Below, in pieces: positions 23,559-36,162 of a stretch of DNA of 64,000 nucleotides. How positions within the stretch are numbered: position 1 is the stretch's first letter; every line of letters starts with the position of its first letter. A program made the translations under genes and the position numbers. Source of the DNA: Eudorina sp. 2006-703-Eu-15. Lineage: Eukaryota > Chlorophyta > Chlorophyceae > Chlamydomonadales > Volvocaceae. The stretch is taken from contig BDSI01000045.1 in NCBI GenBank assembly GCA_003117195.1, positions 738,255 to 802,254 of the forward strand, given 5' to 3'. Under the pieces are notes generated by a model. That model ran no database searches, was not told where the DNA came from, and was given only the letters and a program-made list of their open reading frames with translations.

Positions 23559-26500
23559 TTAACAAGAAGCCCACCCATAACCGCGTGTGTGTGTATTACC
23601 CGGACCCCCACCCGCCCAACCCGGCCACCACAGTCCCAATGGCCCCCTCCGAGCTCCCCCAGCCCCTCCACCGGGCAGCGCATGTCTTGGCATCTCTTAC
23701 ACTCCCAGCCCTCCCTTTGATCATCGTCCCCATCCCCCCAGTAACCTTCTGGCTCCTCCCCCTCCCAGACACACCCCCACCCCCACCCGCCCTGCCTTGT
23801 AGCAGCCGCACTCGTCCAGCAGCAGGTCGAATGCGTTGTAGAGGGTATCCAGGAAGAGCATCACGCGGGCGGGGTGCAGCTGCTGGGACATGTGGGTGAA
23901 GCCCTTGACTGCGGGGAGGTGCGGGGGCGAGGGGGGAAAGGGAGGGGAGGGGGATGGAGTGGATGGCGTAGGTGGAGTGGAAAGGAGGGGGAACAAAACA
24001 AATCTAGGAACGCTACAGCAATGGAACTGCAAGTCAGGAGGCGGGGCCGGGTGTACGTAGCCGTCATGATGTGATGCGGGTCACAGGGGCAGGGAGCAGG
24101 GAGGGGGCCTCCGAAACCCATGTCTCTCCCCACCCCCACCCCTCTCCCCAACACCTCCCCCCCTCCCCCACGTCCCCCGCTTTCCCCCCCCTCCCTTACC
24201 CTCCCCCTGACCGCCACTCACTGTCCGCGAACAACACCGTGACCTGATCGTGCCAGGTGGCCAGCGACATGACCTGGCGCCGCGTGAGCTGCAGCGCGAT
24301 GCTGCTGTCCGTGTCCGTGTCGTCGTCCCCCCGACCGCCATCCAGCGGCTGAGTGGAGCCGTCCGGCATCACCAGCAGCATGCACGCGTGGCCGTGGTCC
24401 GCGTTCAGGGCGCAGGCCGTCCTCAGGTTGGACATGGAAGGACGGTGGCACAGAGCCGAGGGGCAGGAGCCGGAGCCGGGGCCGGAGCCGGGGCCGGGGA
24501 CGTAGCCCGCGGGGAGAAACACGGGATTCACCGCGCCGGCGGTCGGTGTGAGGGGCCAGGGGATGGTGGCGCCAGCGCCAGCGGCGGCGGCCGCCGCCGC
24601 CGCCGCGGCCAGGCCGGTAGCGGTCGCGGCGGGTGTCGTACCGGGCGTGGAAAGCGCGCTGGGGGTGTCGCAAGTCGCGGCGGCGGCGGCAGCCGCCGCC
24701 GCCGCCGCGGCGGCGGCGGCGGCGGCGGGGGTGCCGTCGGCTCCCGGGGACCCGACGTCGCCGCCGCCGCCGCGGCAGGGTATAGGGATGCTGGCGCTGA
24801 AGCCGACGCTGGGGCGGGAGAACCCCCCGACGCCGCCGACGCCCCCGACGCCGCCGACGCCCCCGATGCCGCCGGTGTCCTGGCTGAGGCTCAGGGGCCC
24901 AGTGCTGGCGCGGGTGAAGAGGCCCCCGGACTCGGGCAGCGTGAGCAGGTAGTCGGGGTCGTCCGGGGGCGGGGGCCGGGCGTCCTCGTAGGGGTCGTCC
25001 GGGTCGTCCGCCAACATCACGTCGATCACCTGCACGTCAACGTCATTGGACGTGCACCGTACCCCGTATCTGAATCCCACAATCCGTATCTCCATAGCCC
25101 ACGAACGGTGTACGGTAACACGGCGTAGGAAAGGCGGGGGGCCCGGGACGGGACGGGACCAAGGCGGCAGCCGTGGCCAGCCGTGGCCTTCAAATTCCTC
25201 AACGCATTACAGCTGTATTTCGTTCATTGTTTTTTCACCTACCCTTACCCGACCCGACCCCACCCCTTCGGAAGCCCTAGCCCACCCCGTCAACTTCGGC
25301 GCACCTCCGCCACAGCCCCGGCGACCTTCTTGGTCTGACGTACGGCATCTCCCTTCCCCTCACGCAGCAGCCCACCTCCCCAACCGACCCGTCCCAACAT
25401 TACCCCACCGTCCCCCGTTGGCTACCCTAGTTTGATGGTCTACACAAAGTCATGTACCCACCATCACCACCACAACCCTCACCCCCACCACAACCCTCAC
25501 CACCACCCCTTCACCCACCTGCTGCGGCAGGATCTGTCGTAGCAGCCCCTGCTGCTGGCGGTGGAGTCGGTCCACCTGCCGCTGGGCGAGTACGGTCGCC
25601 GTCACGTCCGTCTCGGCCACAATGTACGACGTCGCCAGCCGCAGCGGGTCCCGCAGCCGGGAGATCTGTTGTTGGTGGGCTCACGAAGGGGCGGGGGAGA
25701 GGGAGGCAGGGGTAGGGGGGGAGGGGGGGAGGCGGGCACAAGTCCACGATCCAAGGGGGGGCCCAGATGGCACATGTGGGGAGCAAGGCCGGGGCACTCA
25801 CAGGTATGCCGACCGTTAACTCGGTTGATTACGGAGTATGTTTAGAATTGCAACCCGCCCGCCCGCCCGATCCCACGGAGTATGTCGTAACTAAAACTGC
25901 AACCGAACCCCACACGCAAAACACACAGCGCGTGCGGTCCGCGCACTCGTAGCGGCCACAGCGAACGAAGCGGAGGGGGGGCGGAGGCGATGGAGGTCGC
26001 GAAGGAGGAGGCCGCGGCGGCGGAAACTCCCACCCCCCTCCACAGCCCGCACCCGCCCATCCACCCACCCGCCTGTTTCTTCCTTCTTTTTTCTACCGTA
26101 TTTTAACCACCCACCTGCACCCCCCTCCACCCCCCTCCCTCCCAGTTGTGCTGGGTGTGCCCGGGTTCGTTCTTCGGGTTTATTTCTTTTTTCAATATAA
26201 CCCCCTCCACCCACCCACCCACCCACCCACCTGCACCTCGTGCCAGCGCTCCTCCCCTGGTCGCAACTCCATCCACGACCGCAGCGCCGGGCTGTCGCTG
26301 ATCCGCACCCTCCGCGACCAGGTCCGGCCCGCGGCGGTGGCCGCCCGCATGTCCTCCTCCGCGTCCGGGTCGCTGATGAAGAGCTCCGACAGGTAGTTGA
26401 AGCGGGCGCTGCCGGGTAGGCGGGCCTCGATGCTGCGGGGTCAGGGGCAGCCAACAGGGCGGAGGGGGCGGAGGGGGCGGAAGGGGGGCGGAGGGGGGCG

Positions 26501-29500
26501 GAGGGGGGCGAGGGGGCGGAGGGGGGCGAGGGGAGGGCTCGCGTGATGGGGCCCAGGAGGAGGTAACTTGGGGTGCAGCCCGAGCAGGGAGCTAATGAAG
26601 GGAGCCAGGGCATCCCCCCACCCCCAAATGAGAACGTCGTCTTATTTCCCATGCCCACCCGCACCCACCCGCCCACCCGCCCACCCACCCACCCACCCGT
26701 GTATCCCGATGGCCGACGCGCTCGCCGCGTTCTGCACCACGATGAACCCCTCCTCGTCCACCATGGTCACCGGGTTAGGGGTGTACTTGAGGGCCATGTG
26801 GTCTCGGAGCATGCCCTCGTACTGCCGGGCGGCCGAGTAGGCGAGGTCCGTGTGGGTCAGGAAACCCAGCCTGGGGCGGGTGGTGTGTGGGGGGGGGGAA
26901 GCGCCGGGTGAATGGGGCAGGTGCAGGGGGGGGGGCCCGAGAGGGGACGTGAGGGTGGAGGACGCAGCGGAGGCTGCTGCATTACATGGAATCCATGGCC
27001 AGGGACTTGCATTGGCATTATGGCTGTTCGACCAGATCCGTTGGCGCAAGCAGTGGCTGCGACCAGCAATCGTTGCGGGAGATTGGGGGCAGCAGCGCAG
27101 TGCTGCGGTCCTCGCGGGTGCGCGTCAAGGTGCGGTACCTGGGAGTGGGAGCCCCCCTGGAAAGCTGCCGGCCGAAACCCCCGCCGCCATCGCCGCTGCT
27201 GCTGCTGCTTGGGCTGCTTGGGCTGCTGCCTCCCTCGCCGCCGTTCGGGGTCCCTGGGTCGTCGTACACTAGCACCGGGTAGAACCTGCGGCAGGCGGCG
27301 GTTGGCGAGGGTTGACGGCGGTTGGCGGCGGTTGGCGGAGGTGCAGTCCCTCGTCCACCGGACCTTTGCTCTCTGACAGCAGTCTGCGCAGTTCAACATA
27401 ATATGGTCCACCGATTTCCCCTCCCCCACACCCACGGACCTCTCCCCCACACCACCCGCCAATCCTCCCCACCCTTTGTTCCTGAGTTTGGTCATCCTTT
27501 GTACCCACCCACCCACCCACCCACCAGATACACAGGAGATCTGCTTTCCGGTCTGGGTGGTAGATGACGCTGCGGAACATGGTGGGGGCGGGGTCCCCGC
27601 CCACCAGCATCAGCTTCAGGAAGCCGATCAGGCTCGACCTGAACACAGGCGGGCGGGACGGAGGCCGGGGGAGGTGGTGGTGATGGTGGGGGTAGAACGG
27701 GTCACGGAGAAGAAAAGGTGTGGGGGGGGGACGCGCGCAGGATTGGAGGTCCGAAAGCGCGACTGACAAGAGCATCATCAGACCTTACCCCCATCGCCCC
27801 CACCCACCTCACCCACCCACCCTGCTCCAGCCCCCGCCTCACCTGATCGCCAGATTGGCGCCCACGGCCGCGATCATACCCCGGACAGCCGCCGCCTCGT
27901 CCGGGGCGTCCACCAGCCTGTGAGGAAAGAGGGAGGGAAGAACATAGGTCGCTTGGCAGGTCGCTTAGGTAGGTAGGGGCCGATCGGGAAGGGCTGGGCC
28001 AGGCCAGCGATGCACACCTTAAAGGCCCGCCAACACCAACCCGCCCACATCTAACCCCCCTCCCCCCCCCCCACACACACGTCAGCGCTCTTCCGACACC
28101 GCAGCCTTCTTTTCATTTTACGGGTCGGGCAATGGGTATATCATGTACGCATACGCGCAAAATATCGGGCGCCACTCGGCCCCTCGCATGTCACGCACTC
28201 CTGTTCTGCCTGCCTAAATAACACACATCAGCGCGCACATCACCGACCCTTTCTCCGCACGCCCCTTCCCCCACAGCCCCTCTCGAGCCCCCCGGAGCTA
28301 CACGCCAATCTCCGGCCCAATCTCCGGCCCTGAACCCCAATCCGCACACCTCATCCCAGCTAGACTCCGCAAACACACACACTCAGGTTTGGGCTGGGCG
28401 GGTTACATTTCTAAACACTCAGGCCACGCTGTCAACCCTGTCAGCGGCTTCTTGTCTCTAGCAGCTCAGGTTTCCCCCGTTGCTGATGGCACACGGCCCC
28501 CGCATACCAGGCACTACCCATTCCCCAACCCCCACCCGCCCACATACACCCCACACACCCCACCACACATGGGGCTTTGGTTTACACCCACACGGCACTG
28601 CCGCACCCCCGGCCCCCCACCTGCAGTGCCCAGGGGAGACGTACAGCACCTGGCGGCCCCAGTTGCCCCACACCGCCTGCTCGTGCGCGGCGGTGAGCAC
28701 CGCACCTTCCCCCAGCTCCTCAAGCACGGACAGCGTCATCTGCGAGGGGTACGAGGGGGCCAAGGGGCTGTCGCATGAGGACCAAGTGGGAGTGAAGCAA
28801 GCAGCGCTGTAGGCGAAGTGCGAGGCTGGGGCCGCGCGAGGGACGCCAACGGGGGAGGGGGCCGGGGGGAGCCGTTGCGCTGCGGGTGGGGTGGAAGTTG
28901 GCTGGTGGTGCCCGACCCCAGACACGACCCCGCACGGCTGCAGGTTGACAGCTGTCTTCCCTGCAAGCACGTCCGATCCGCCTCTCCAAACGGGACCCAG
29001 CCGGCCGCGAGGCGCCCACCCACCCTTGCCGGCACGCGCCGCATCCCCCACCCGGTAGGTGCCTGCGCTGGTTTCCTTTTTAAACCCACCCGGAGGGCGC
29101 TGTCGGGCAGAGGGTGTCCCCCTGTCCACATCCCTCGCACCCCCAACCGCGCCTTTGTGTGAGTGACAAGGCTACGGGAAGACTGCGGCACCATGTTCCA
29201 GTTCCCAGAGCCTATGACGACCCCCGGGTCCCCCAACACCTCCAGGTCCCCCAGCCCAATTCAAACGCCGCCGAAAGGCTCCCCAGCCTCCCAGGTACTC
29301 CAGCCCGCCTCCCGGCAATCAGCCTTCTCGTCTCCCCAAACCCCCTCCTCGCTCGCCAAGATCTCGTCTCGCTAGACCCCGGCCTTCCTTCCCGCGCGCC
29401 CCCGTCACCAATTCTCAATCAAGACAGCGAAACTGCGCACAGTCGCCGAGTGCCGCCTCCCCCCTCCGCCCCTCATCACGGTCACCCCTCCTCACATTGA

Positions 29501-30520
29501 GGTCCGCCAGCTCGGCGCCCCTGCGGACGCTCTCCAGCGTCACCCCCCGCAGCCGCGAGGTGCCGCCCGTGGCCTTCAGTGCGGGCGGCGGGATGAAGCC
29601 GCGGCGGCCGCCCAGGCGCTCCTCCTCCTCGGGGGTCAGAGACACTGGGCCGAGGCGGCGGGCAGGGAGGCGGCGGGCAGGGAGGCGGCGGGCAGGGAGG
29701 CGACGGGCAGGGAGGAGGGCGGACCAGATCGAAGGGGCCAAACAGGGATCTGGTCATCGTAACGCTACGGCACCGACGCAACATCGACGATTCCGGACGA
29801 TGGAGGCCGTCGGTGGAATGGGTTGAGCGTTGAGTCGAAACTTGAGGCACTTCCGGGGTCGACCCAAGTTAAGCGTGGTGACGGCGGCAGTCTCATCTGT
29901 TCGCGCACAACTGTCAACCGTCTGCTAGCGTTGGACTGCGCATAAGGGAAATCTGGCGCACAGCGCAACTGAGGCCGTGTGTACTGCACAACCGCGACGG
30001 TGTCCGTGAATACCCCTAGCAAACCGTGCGTATCTTGACCTACACGCCCGCATGCTGCCCGCAACGTCAAAGCACGTGTGGGCCATACGACTTATGGGGT
30101 TGCCGAGGGGTTTTGATAGAGGAGAAATCCAGCCCAAACCAGCGACTGTGACCTTCACAAGCACAATTAAATGCGTCTTACTTGCATCCTGCTGTGCCGC
30201 TTACCTGGGTCAAGGTCGAAAGGGGGCTTAGGAAGCAGACAGGCGAACGGCTCAGCTTCCACTTCAGAGTTCCGTGCAAACTCCAACAATTGTAACTCCA
30301 ACGCATGTTGCGCTTTTTGCGCTTCGTCCAGCTGAGCTTGCAAATTGCGGACATTCTCATGATGGGCTTGTGCTGCCGCAGTGGCGTCCTTCCGTAAAAT
30401 ATTATTGTCATGAAAGAGTCGCTTATTGTCAGCTATCAACAATTCATTATGCTCTGTGAGCTTGTTAATAGTTTGTTGCAAAGCAGCAACCGTATCGCCG
30501 TTCATGGACGTCGGCACCAT
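21036..30520 (-). CDS. Coiled-coil/PAS class III nucleotide cyclase, probably guanylate cyclase; frame break in signature motif
   Basis: It would make a cyclic nucleotide from NTP. Exons (in transcript order): 30520-30205, 29644-29496, 28739-28621, 27917-27843, 27638-27525, 27285-27139, 26870-26697, 26432-26231, 25665-25519, 25029-24222, 23908-23796, 23237-23222, 22811-22496, 21804-21724 and 21407-21036. That is about 1,049 codons. Order of domains: coiled coil (about 10-80); PAS-like region (about 330-460, MVDEEGFIVVQN to YIVAETDVT); a signalling helix ending ILPQQVIDVML; a ~250-residue low-complexity insert; then the cyclase core. The core has metal-binding Asp in LFADIKGF and VETIGDCYMV, and VKGKGLMKTYFW at its end. 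Glu in VETIGD and Cys in RFCLFG are the guanylate-type purine-recognition residues. One base is missing at 22561-22563, within the signature normally read as FGDTVN; all other phases agree. Exon 11 uses a GC donor or a GT donor 9 nt further on. The N-terminal coiled-coil exon is tied in by exact phase (GACCCAG to TGTCTC). Confidence 0.85.
21408..21723. repeat. Cyclase intron 14 with CAACCACCCG-type minisatellite
   Basis: About 160 bp (roughly 21541-21700) consists of decamers close to CAACCACCCG, alternating with CAACCATCCA and CAACCACCTA variants. It lies between the last two cyclase exons. Confidence 0.85.
22841..23049. repeat. 24-bp minisatellite in cyclase intron 12
   Basis: About eight copies of a 24-bp unit containing GGGACGGTGGAACGACGG, with small variants (GTGG for CGGG, GGTGGGACG near the right end). 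It lies between the microexon (23222-23237) and the exon starting at 22811. Confidence 0.9.
23222..23237 (-). other. 16-nt microexon of the cyclase (VETIG)
   Basis: On the minus strand CGCGCAG is followed by GTCGAGACCATCGGAG and then GTGCGA. This encodes Val-Glu-Thr-Ile-Gly plus the first base of Asp, and the Asp codon is completed by AC at the start of the next exon (22811). Without it the cyclase would lose the motif that carries the purine-recognition Glu and half of the second metal-binding Asp codon. Phase is exact on both sides. Confidence 0.85.
23492..23584 (+). repeat. Dispersed GT-tract element, fullest copy (cyclase intron 11)
   Basis: GGCGGGCGGGTTGCAATTCT leads into AAACACACG, a GT tract, then TTTAACAAGAAGCCCACCCA and TAACCGCG. 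The two ends form an imperfect inverted repeat (GGGCGGGTT against AAGCCCACCC). It lies antisense to the cyclase. Fragments or relatives are seen at 4973-5000, 9063-9084, 11473-11493, 12835-12857, 25836-25864, 28394-28419 and 45296-45320. Confidence 0.65.
29645..30204. repeat. Cyclase intron 1 with a GGCGGGCAGGGA tandem repeat
   Basis: At about 29655-29715 there are about four copies of a 15-bp unit (GGCGGGCAGGGAGGC type) just upstream, in transcript terms, of the exon 2 acceptor. The open frames across 29765-30070 are intronic in this model. Confidence 0.7.
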
Positions 30521-33500
30521 GCCCCTGCTTGAGTCTAAGAGGAAGGAAAGCGCAAAATTTGTAGGTCACGGTCAAGAGCTCTCGAAAGAGGAAACAAATA
30601 CACTGCCTGCTTAATAATCGCAGCGTATTGGATACCTGTGCCCCCGCTGTGCTTGCATTAGGTAATGGTGCGGTCGTCAACTAAAGAAGAGAGGATACGA
30701 CGAAGGTAATTGCATGGGGGTAGGTAGGTACGGCAATAGTGCCAAGTCGTTTTCCGAGCAGACAAAAATTAGGATACATGAACTTATTGAAATATCATGT
30801 ACAGGACAAAAAATTTATGTGGGATGCGCACTTTCATGCGCATTATTCATATCCGTCCTCTCTGGCCGTCCCCTTTGACCTTTTGCTTTTCGCTGGACGT
30901 AGCTAGTCACTACATCTACATAATTCAATTCATTCTGTATTGTTTAATTCAACATGATACGCAAAGCGTTCCTTCTTTTTCGGATCCCGCCGTGGCGAAT
31001 TCTCTAGACGCTCTGAGCACGGGAAGAATGATCCAGGACCCTTCGTGTTAGAGACTTGCTTTCGTCGCCTTTTCATGAGCCTCAGACGATTCTAATACGG
31101 GGCAAGGCATATTAGATTCTGACGAGCGTAAACCCTCTCACTGGTAACTCCAGCGCATTTTTGGGCTGGAACTTTCTCGTGCATGTCATGTACATACGTG
31201 TGCATTTATGTTGTGGGTGAGAAATGGGGAATTATCTCAGGAAAACAAGGGTAACTTTACCGGCGCACTGCTGCAATACAGCTCTTGTTCGCAGGTCGGC
31301 ACAAAAGCAAAAAACCCAGATGCTTACTGCAATCTAGGTCTTCAATATCAATATTCACAAGTGGTCAATTCTGAGTCCTGTTTTCAACTCGGTTCGCAGA
31401 TCCCGCGCCGTCCCGCGTCTTCGTACGCGAGATTGACAACCGCGTACGCATGTGCTAATCGCTTACGACGCATGCGTTAACCGCTGGCGTCGCTTCGTAA
31501 CATCAACTTTGTGTCAACATCTTATTTTGCTAGTGCCCAGCCGTCTTGGATTCCCATACCTGATCAACACGCGCCCGGATGATTTTCTCCGTTCGCATGA
31601 GCGTCGTTTACCACTGATGGGTACGGGTTTCCGCGCAGTGCCGGTCGGTCGCCTTGCTTTACCATCCCCCAAGCAGGATATCCTGTGTAGCTTTATTTGT
31701 GCACTGTTGCGTGCTCATTTCCTTTCCTGCTAGCCGATTGCGCGTCCCGGAGCCATTCTATTACATTTCCCTGTCCTCGGGATGTTGTTGTTGTCCTTCG
31801 CACGCAAAAGCACACCACTTCTTCACGGAGATCATGATCAAGTAGGCATGACACGAAAGCTGGCGTGGACCGCCCTGAAGCTGCTCACCCCCGCACACCC
31901 CTGCGTGCGTGCAGTGCGTGTGAAGGATGTTGGCAGTTCGTAGCAAAGACGAGACTCCATTACACCGCTACAGCCCCACCGGGGCGAGAATCAACAATGC
32001 AGGGTTGGGAGATGTTCGAGGACGCACCGACGTTGGACAAAGGAACAAACGGCCTACACCCGGCCGCAATAACAGTCCAACACCAGCACGGCTCGCAGGG
32101 ACAGCGCTACGATGAACTCCGAAAAGTACAAACACAGACGCTCCTGCGTCCCAACAGGAGCCACACGGCTCCAGAACCAACGACGCTCGTCAGTCGTATG
32201 TTGCAGAAAGCCCTGGATTTCCTCACAAGCTCGGACAACCTTGACGACGTTCTGTCACAAGCTCTCTATCGCTCGAAAGCATGGCCGGGTAGGTACAACC
32301 GGCCGGCGTAAATCAAAGGGAGACTTCCAATCCAAGGGGGATTTTCCTGCCCTGCCCTGTCATGCCCAGCAAGATGGACCTCCGGCTCTCCGGGTGCGGA
32401 GCAGGGCACAACACACGGTACAGAATCGTCCTCATCTTCCTCACGCTTCCCGGGTGGGACACACAGCTGTCCGGGGTGGCCCTGGGGGCCGCGCAGCTAC
32501 ACTCGGCTGCAACCGCCGCATCCCCCGGCTAAGCACCGGCATCGCCGCGAGAGGTGAACATCCCGCGGCCCCAACGTGAGCTTCAATCACCACCACCATT
32601 ACTACCATAGCACGTGACGATGTGAGATATAATCACCACCATTACCACCGAAGCCGGACTGCGACGGACGATGCAGCCAGGCAGAACCATGCCGTACGCC
32701 ACCGTACTGCGCGTCCATGGCGCACCACCACGCGCCTGGGCCCCTTCCCCATCACCGGGACCTACCCAACCGCACCCCACACCACACCACACCTCAAAGA
32801 AACGAGGCACCGAGATCTCCCCCTTCCCAACCCTTTTATTGCATATGCCCGGTAAACGAGCGCATCCTGTGCGCTGACCAGTCGCCAGCCCCGCATCAGT
32901 CGCCAGCACCGTGAGCGAGCGAGCGGCGCACCCGGCCGAACCACCCACCCACCCACTCGAACAGCCCCTGTGGCACGCCTCCCACACATCCGGGGGGGCC
33001 AGGTCCCTGCATACAATCATTACACGCACACACACGCGTAACCCCCCATCCCTCTCTGCCCTGCGCGGACCGACATGCCCCCGACCCGTCCCTGAACTCT
33101 ACGGCACGGAAAGGGGGTGCACTGCCCGCCAAGGGACGGACGGTCGCCGCACGCACCCTGGACTGCAATACAACACTCAACCACCGCCCGCAGCCATATG
33201 CTGGGAAGTCGCGGTCGACCGACCGACCGACAGCAGGTATCGACGGCTGCGCCTGGATGAACAGTTTCAAGGCCTGGAGATGGGGGCCCTCCCCGGGGGC
33301 TCGAACGCCAGGCTAGCTTGGCAGGAACGCCGCGCGGCGGCCCTCGAGAGGCCATTAGGGATGCTGTAGCCCCCAGAGCGGTGGAGGAATCTGCCGGGAC
33401 GGGCCCGGCCCCCTTCTGCGCCGTTTGCATTCACCGCAGCCATAGTCGCCGCAGCCACAGGCGCCGCGGCGCCGCAGCATCGGCCACCGACCCTGAAGGG

Positions 33501-36162
33501 AGCGCGGCCACCCCCCGCATCACAGAAACATGCACACCTCTCACGTGCGCACCTTCCCACCGCACCAAAGTCCGACATGCTGTATGGACCCATACGGACC
33601 TCTCCATAGGACCTCTCCATAGGACCTCTCCATAGGACCTCAAAGGATGGACCAGGTTCATGCTCCGGGGCCGCCGTCATCGGCACCGCGGGGGCCCCTC
33701 CACCGGATCCCGAGTCCCTGTAGCCAGATCGCGTGAGCCGTACGGGGTACGGCAGCAACCCCGGGCTGCCGCGCGAATGCACCTCTGGCGGCCACCCGCC
33801 GCCCCTGGGAGGCCCCCTGGGAGGCCCCCTGGGAGGGCCCCGGAATGCGAGCCTGCATGTACGATACCGCCGACGCCTCGGTGACGTCGAGGTGATGCGG
33901 CCCCCTCCCCCTCCCCCTCCCCCCGCGGCCTCGCGCGCCCTGACCTCTCCATCGTCCCAAACGTGCGCGAGGTGGCCTCCCCCCCGCCCCGCCCCTGCCC
34001 TGCCCCGCCCCGCCCTGCCCCGCCCCATACGGGTCCGGACCCCCCCGGTAAATAGAGGCGCACCCAACCCGCTACGCCGTGCCTACGCCGGCCTGGCTGG
34101 CGCGCCATTGCCATGAACACAAGAACCATTTACAAACAAGCAGCCAGGCAATGTTACACCAGCCCACCAACACATCCAACACAATGTGCGCCACGAGTGC
34201 CATATCGCTCTGCCCGGCGAACAGCCCGCCGCCCCTCCCACGCCAAGCGCCCGCGGCGAAAGAAAATGGGCGACCCATGGGTCCGACATGGTACGGCCAG
34301 TCCCTCCCTCGCCCGCCTCCGAGCTCCCCCCGGTGACGACGCGACTGCTAAACGCCGGCTGCCGTGCGAGCGATGTGGGCCGCACCACCAAGGCCTGTGC
34401 CGCGGCTTGTGCCCGATCCAGCAGACTTCAACCTCATGGTAGTGGCCCCGCGAAATGCTGAGGTCGCGGGAACGGGACTGTTCACACAGCCTGGGCCCGC
34501 TGCCCGCCGGGCGATCCAACCGTGCTAGCGACAGCTGCCGTACAGCTGCAGCAGTACAGTGCGCACGCGGCCACCCGATTACGTCCTTGCCGCCGCACCT
34601 TGGGCGGCATTCTTCCCCTTTCTCCCCTTTTGGCGGCAGCACATTGGACCTCCAACCCGGGGTCAATCCGGTTCCGTACCTGTGGTGGCGATCTGGGCCC
34701 GCGGAATTAGCAGCCGGCGCCTTCTACCCGCCCCTCCTCTGACTGCCACGTTCCCGGCACTCCTGGGCCGCTTTCCCTCCCTCTCCTCCTCCTCCCCCTC
34801 CTCCTCCCCCTCCTCCTCCTCCTCCACCACCACCACCACCCGTCATCGACACCGTCCACCACCACACCAACCCCGACAACCACCCCGCACCTGCCTCTGG
34901 TCCGCAGGTGCCCGGCTGCCTGCCGGGCGAAGGTGGGTCCCTCACACACGCCCGAGTTCGGACTGGGGCCATCCACGATACCCCTGGGGACGGCGGAGGC
35001 CGTGTGAGGACACCCGCCGCGGGGGCTCACCGTGTCACCGCGCCTCAGCACGCAGCCCCCGCCCCTCGGCGGGACCCCCAGCCCCCTCAGTCCACGGCGC
35101 GTCGGCTGCCCTGCCTCCGCTTTCTTCCTCCACCACCTCCACCACCGCCAGCACCACCACCACCACCAAGCCTCGCCCCGCGTTGGCTCCACCGTCCATC
35201 ACATCCCCCTCCATCCTCCTCCCCTTCCTCCTCCGCCTCCTTTCTCCTTCCCCTTCCTTTCTCCTCCTCGTCTCCCTCCGAAACCCCCCGCCGACGCCCG
35301 CAGCAACGGCCGAGTACCTGCCGACCTGCCCGCTTACCGGTCCCCAGATCGACTGACCGAGGCTCCTTGGGTAAGGCCGGTGCCGCCGCCACCACCATCG
35401 CCCGCGTCGCCCCCCATCGCCGTCGACCGTATGATAGGTGGGGGCCCCCCGGCACCGCAACCGAGCGCTCCAGCAGCCGCCATTGGGCAGCAGCGTGTCA
35501 GTACAGCCCTCAACACGTATCGTACATACAAGGCCCCCCAGATCCAGCTGCGTCGGGCCAGTCAAAACAAGGACCTCCACACACACCGTCAAGGGGCTCA
35601 GGCGGACAGACAGGACGTATTATGGACACGCCCGAGATTATCCCACCACCACCAAGTGAGTTTGCACACGAGGCAATGTTTCAATTATTACCCAGTGTGT
35701 GTTTGCAACCTGTTCAGGTACGTTTGGTAGAATAAAATCTTGCGACCCGTAGGGAGAACCACCTTGCCACCAAGCTGGCGCCGCGATCGCGCCAATCGGT
35801 ATCGTCAAAGACACGAGAGAAGGTGACTAAGCGCACGGGAAAGGAAACCGCTCATTAAATGCCGACCTGGCGTGCGGCGGCAACTGCCAGCACCCGACCG
35901 CCCGTGCCCGCGCGGCACGCACAGCATGGCAGCAGCACTTCACCACGCACTTCGCCGCGGGGCCTACGGTCCCGGCCCGACAGGATGAGCTGCTGCCCAT
36001 GTGCTGCTGCTGCTGCTGCTGCGGCTGCGGCTGCGGCGGCGGCGGCTGCTCCGGCTCCGGCCGCCACTACTGCTGCTGTTGCTGCCAGTCTTCCTGCCCG
36101 CCCTCCTCCTGCTGCTGTACCTGCGGTACGCGCCGACCGCCACGCCCCTCCAGCTGCGACGG
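30521..36162. other. 5.6 kb, largely intergenic, with a lower-GC zone
   Basis: This separates the 5' end of the cyclase from the 3' end of the kinase, both on the minus strand. From about 30600 to 31850 the base composition is visibly less GC-rich than in the rest of the window and no coding signal is clear. A possible plus-strand first exon lies at 31997-32288. Beyond 32600 the sequence is mostly low-complexity C-rich, with CACC/CCTCC runs. A protein-like frame near 35627-35735 could be a terminal exon, but I could not link it to anything. Confidence 0.5.
31997..32288 (+). CDS. Possible first exon of an unidentified gene (partial)
   Basis: An ATG at 31997 opens a 97-codon frame that ends at an excellent donor (CATGGCCGG followed by GTAGGT, with GT at 32289-32290). 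The predicted peptide is balanced in composition and has a helical, family-like end (LVSRMLQKALDFLTSSDNL, DDVLSQALYRSKAWP), unlike the GC-shadow frames around it. I do not recognise the family. I could not find downstream exons with confidence; an acceptor at about 32499 gives a frame ending near 32576. It may be a real lineage-specific gene, a decayed one, or chance. Confidence 0.3.

Noticed and set aside
29765..30070. 101-codon minus-strand frame as an independent small gene
   Set aside because: It falls inside cyclase intron 1. The exon 1 to exon 2 join (30205 to 29644) is exact in phase and leaves it out.
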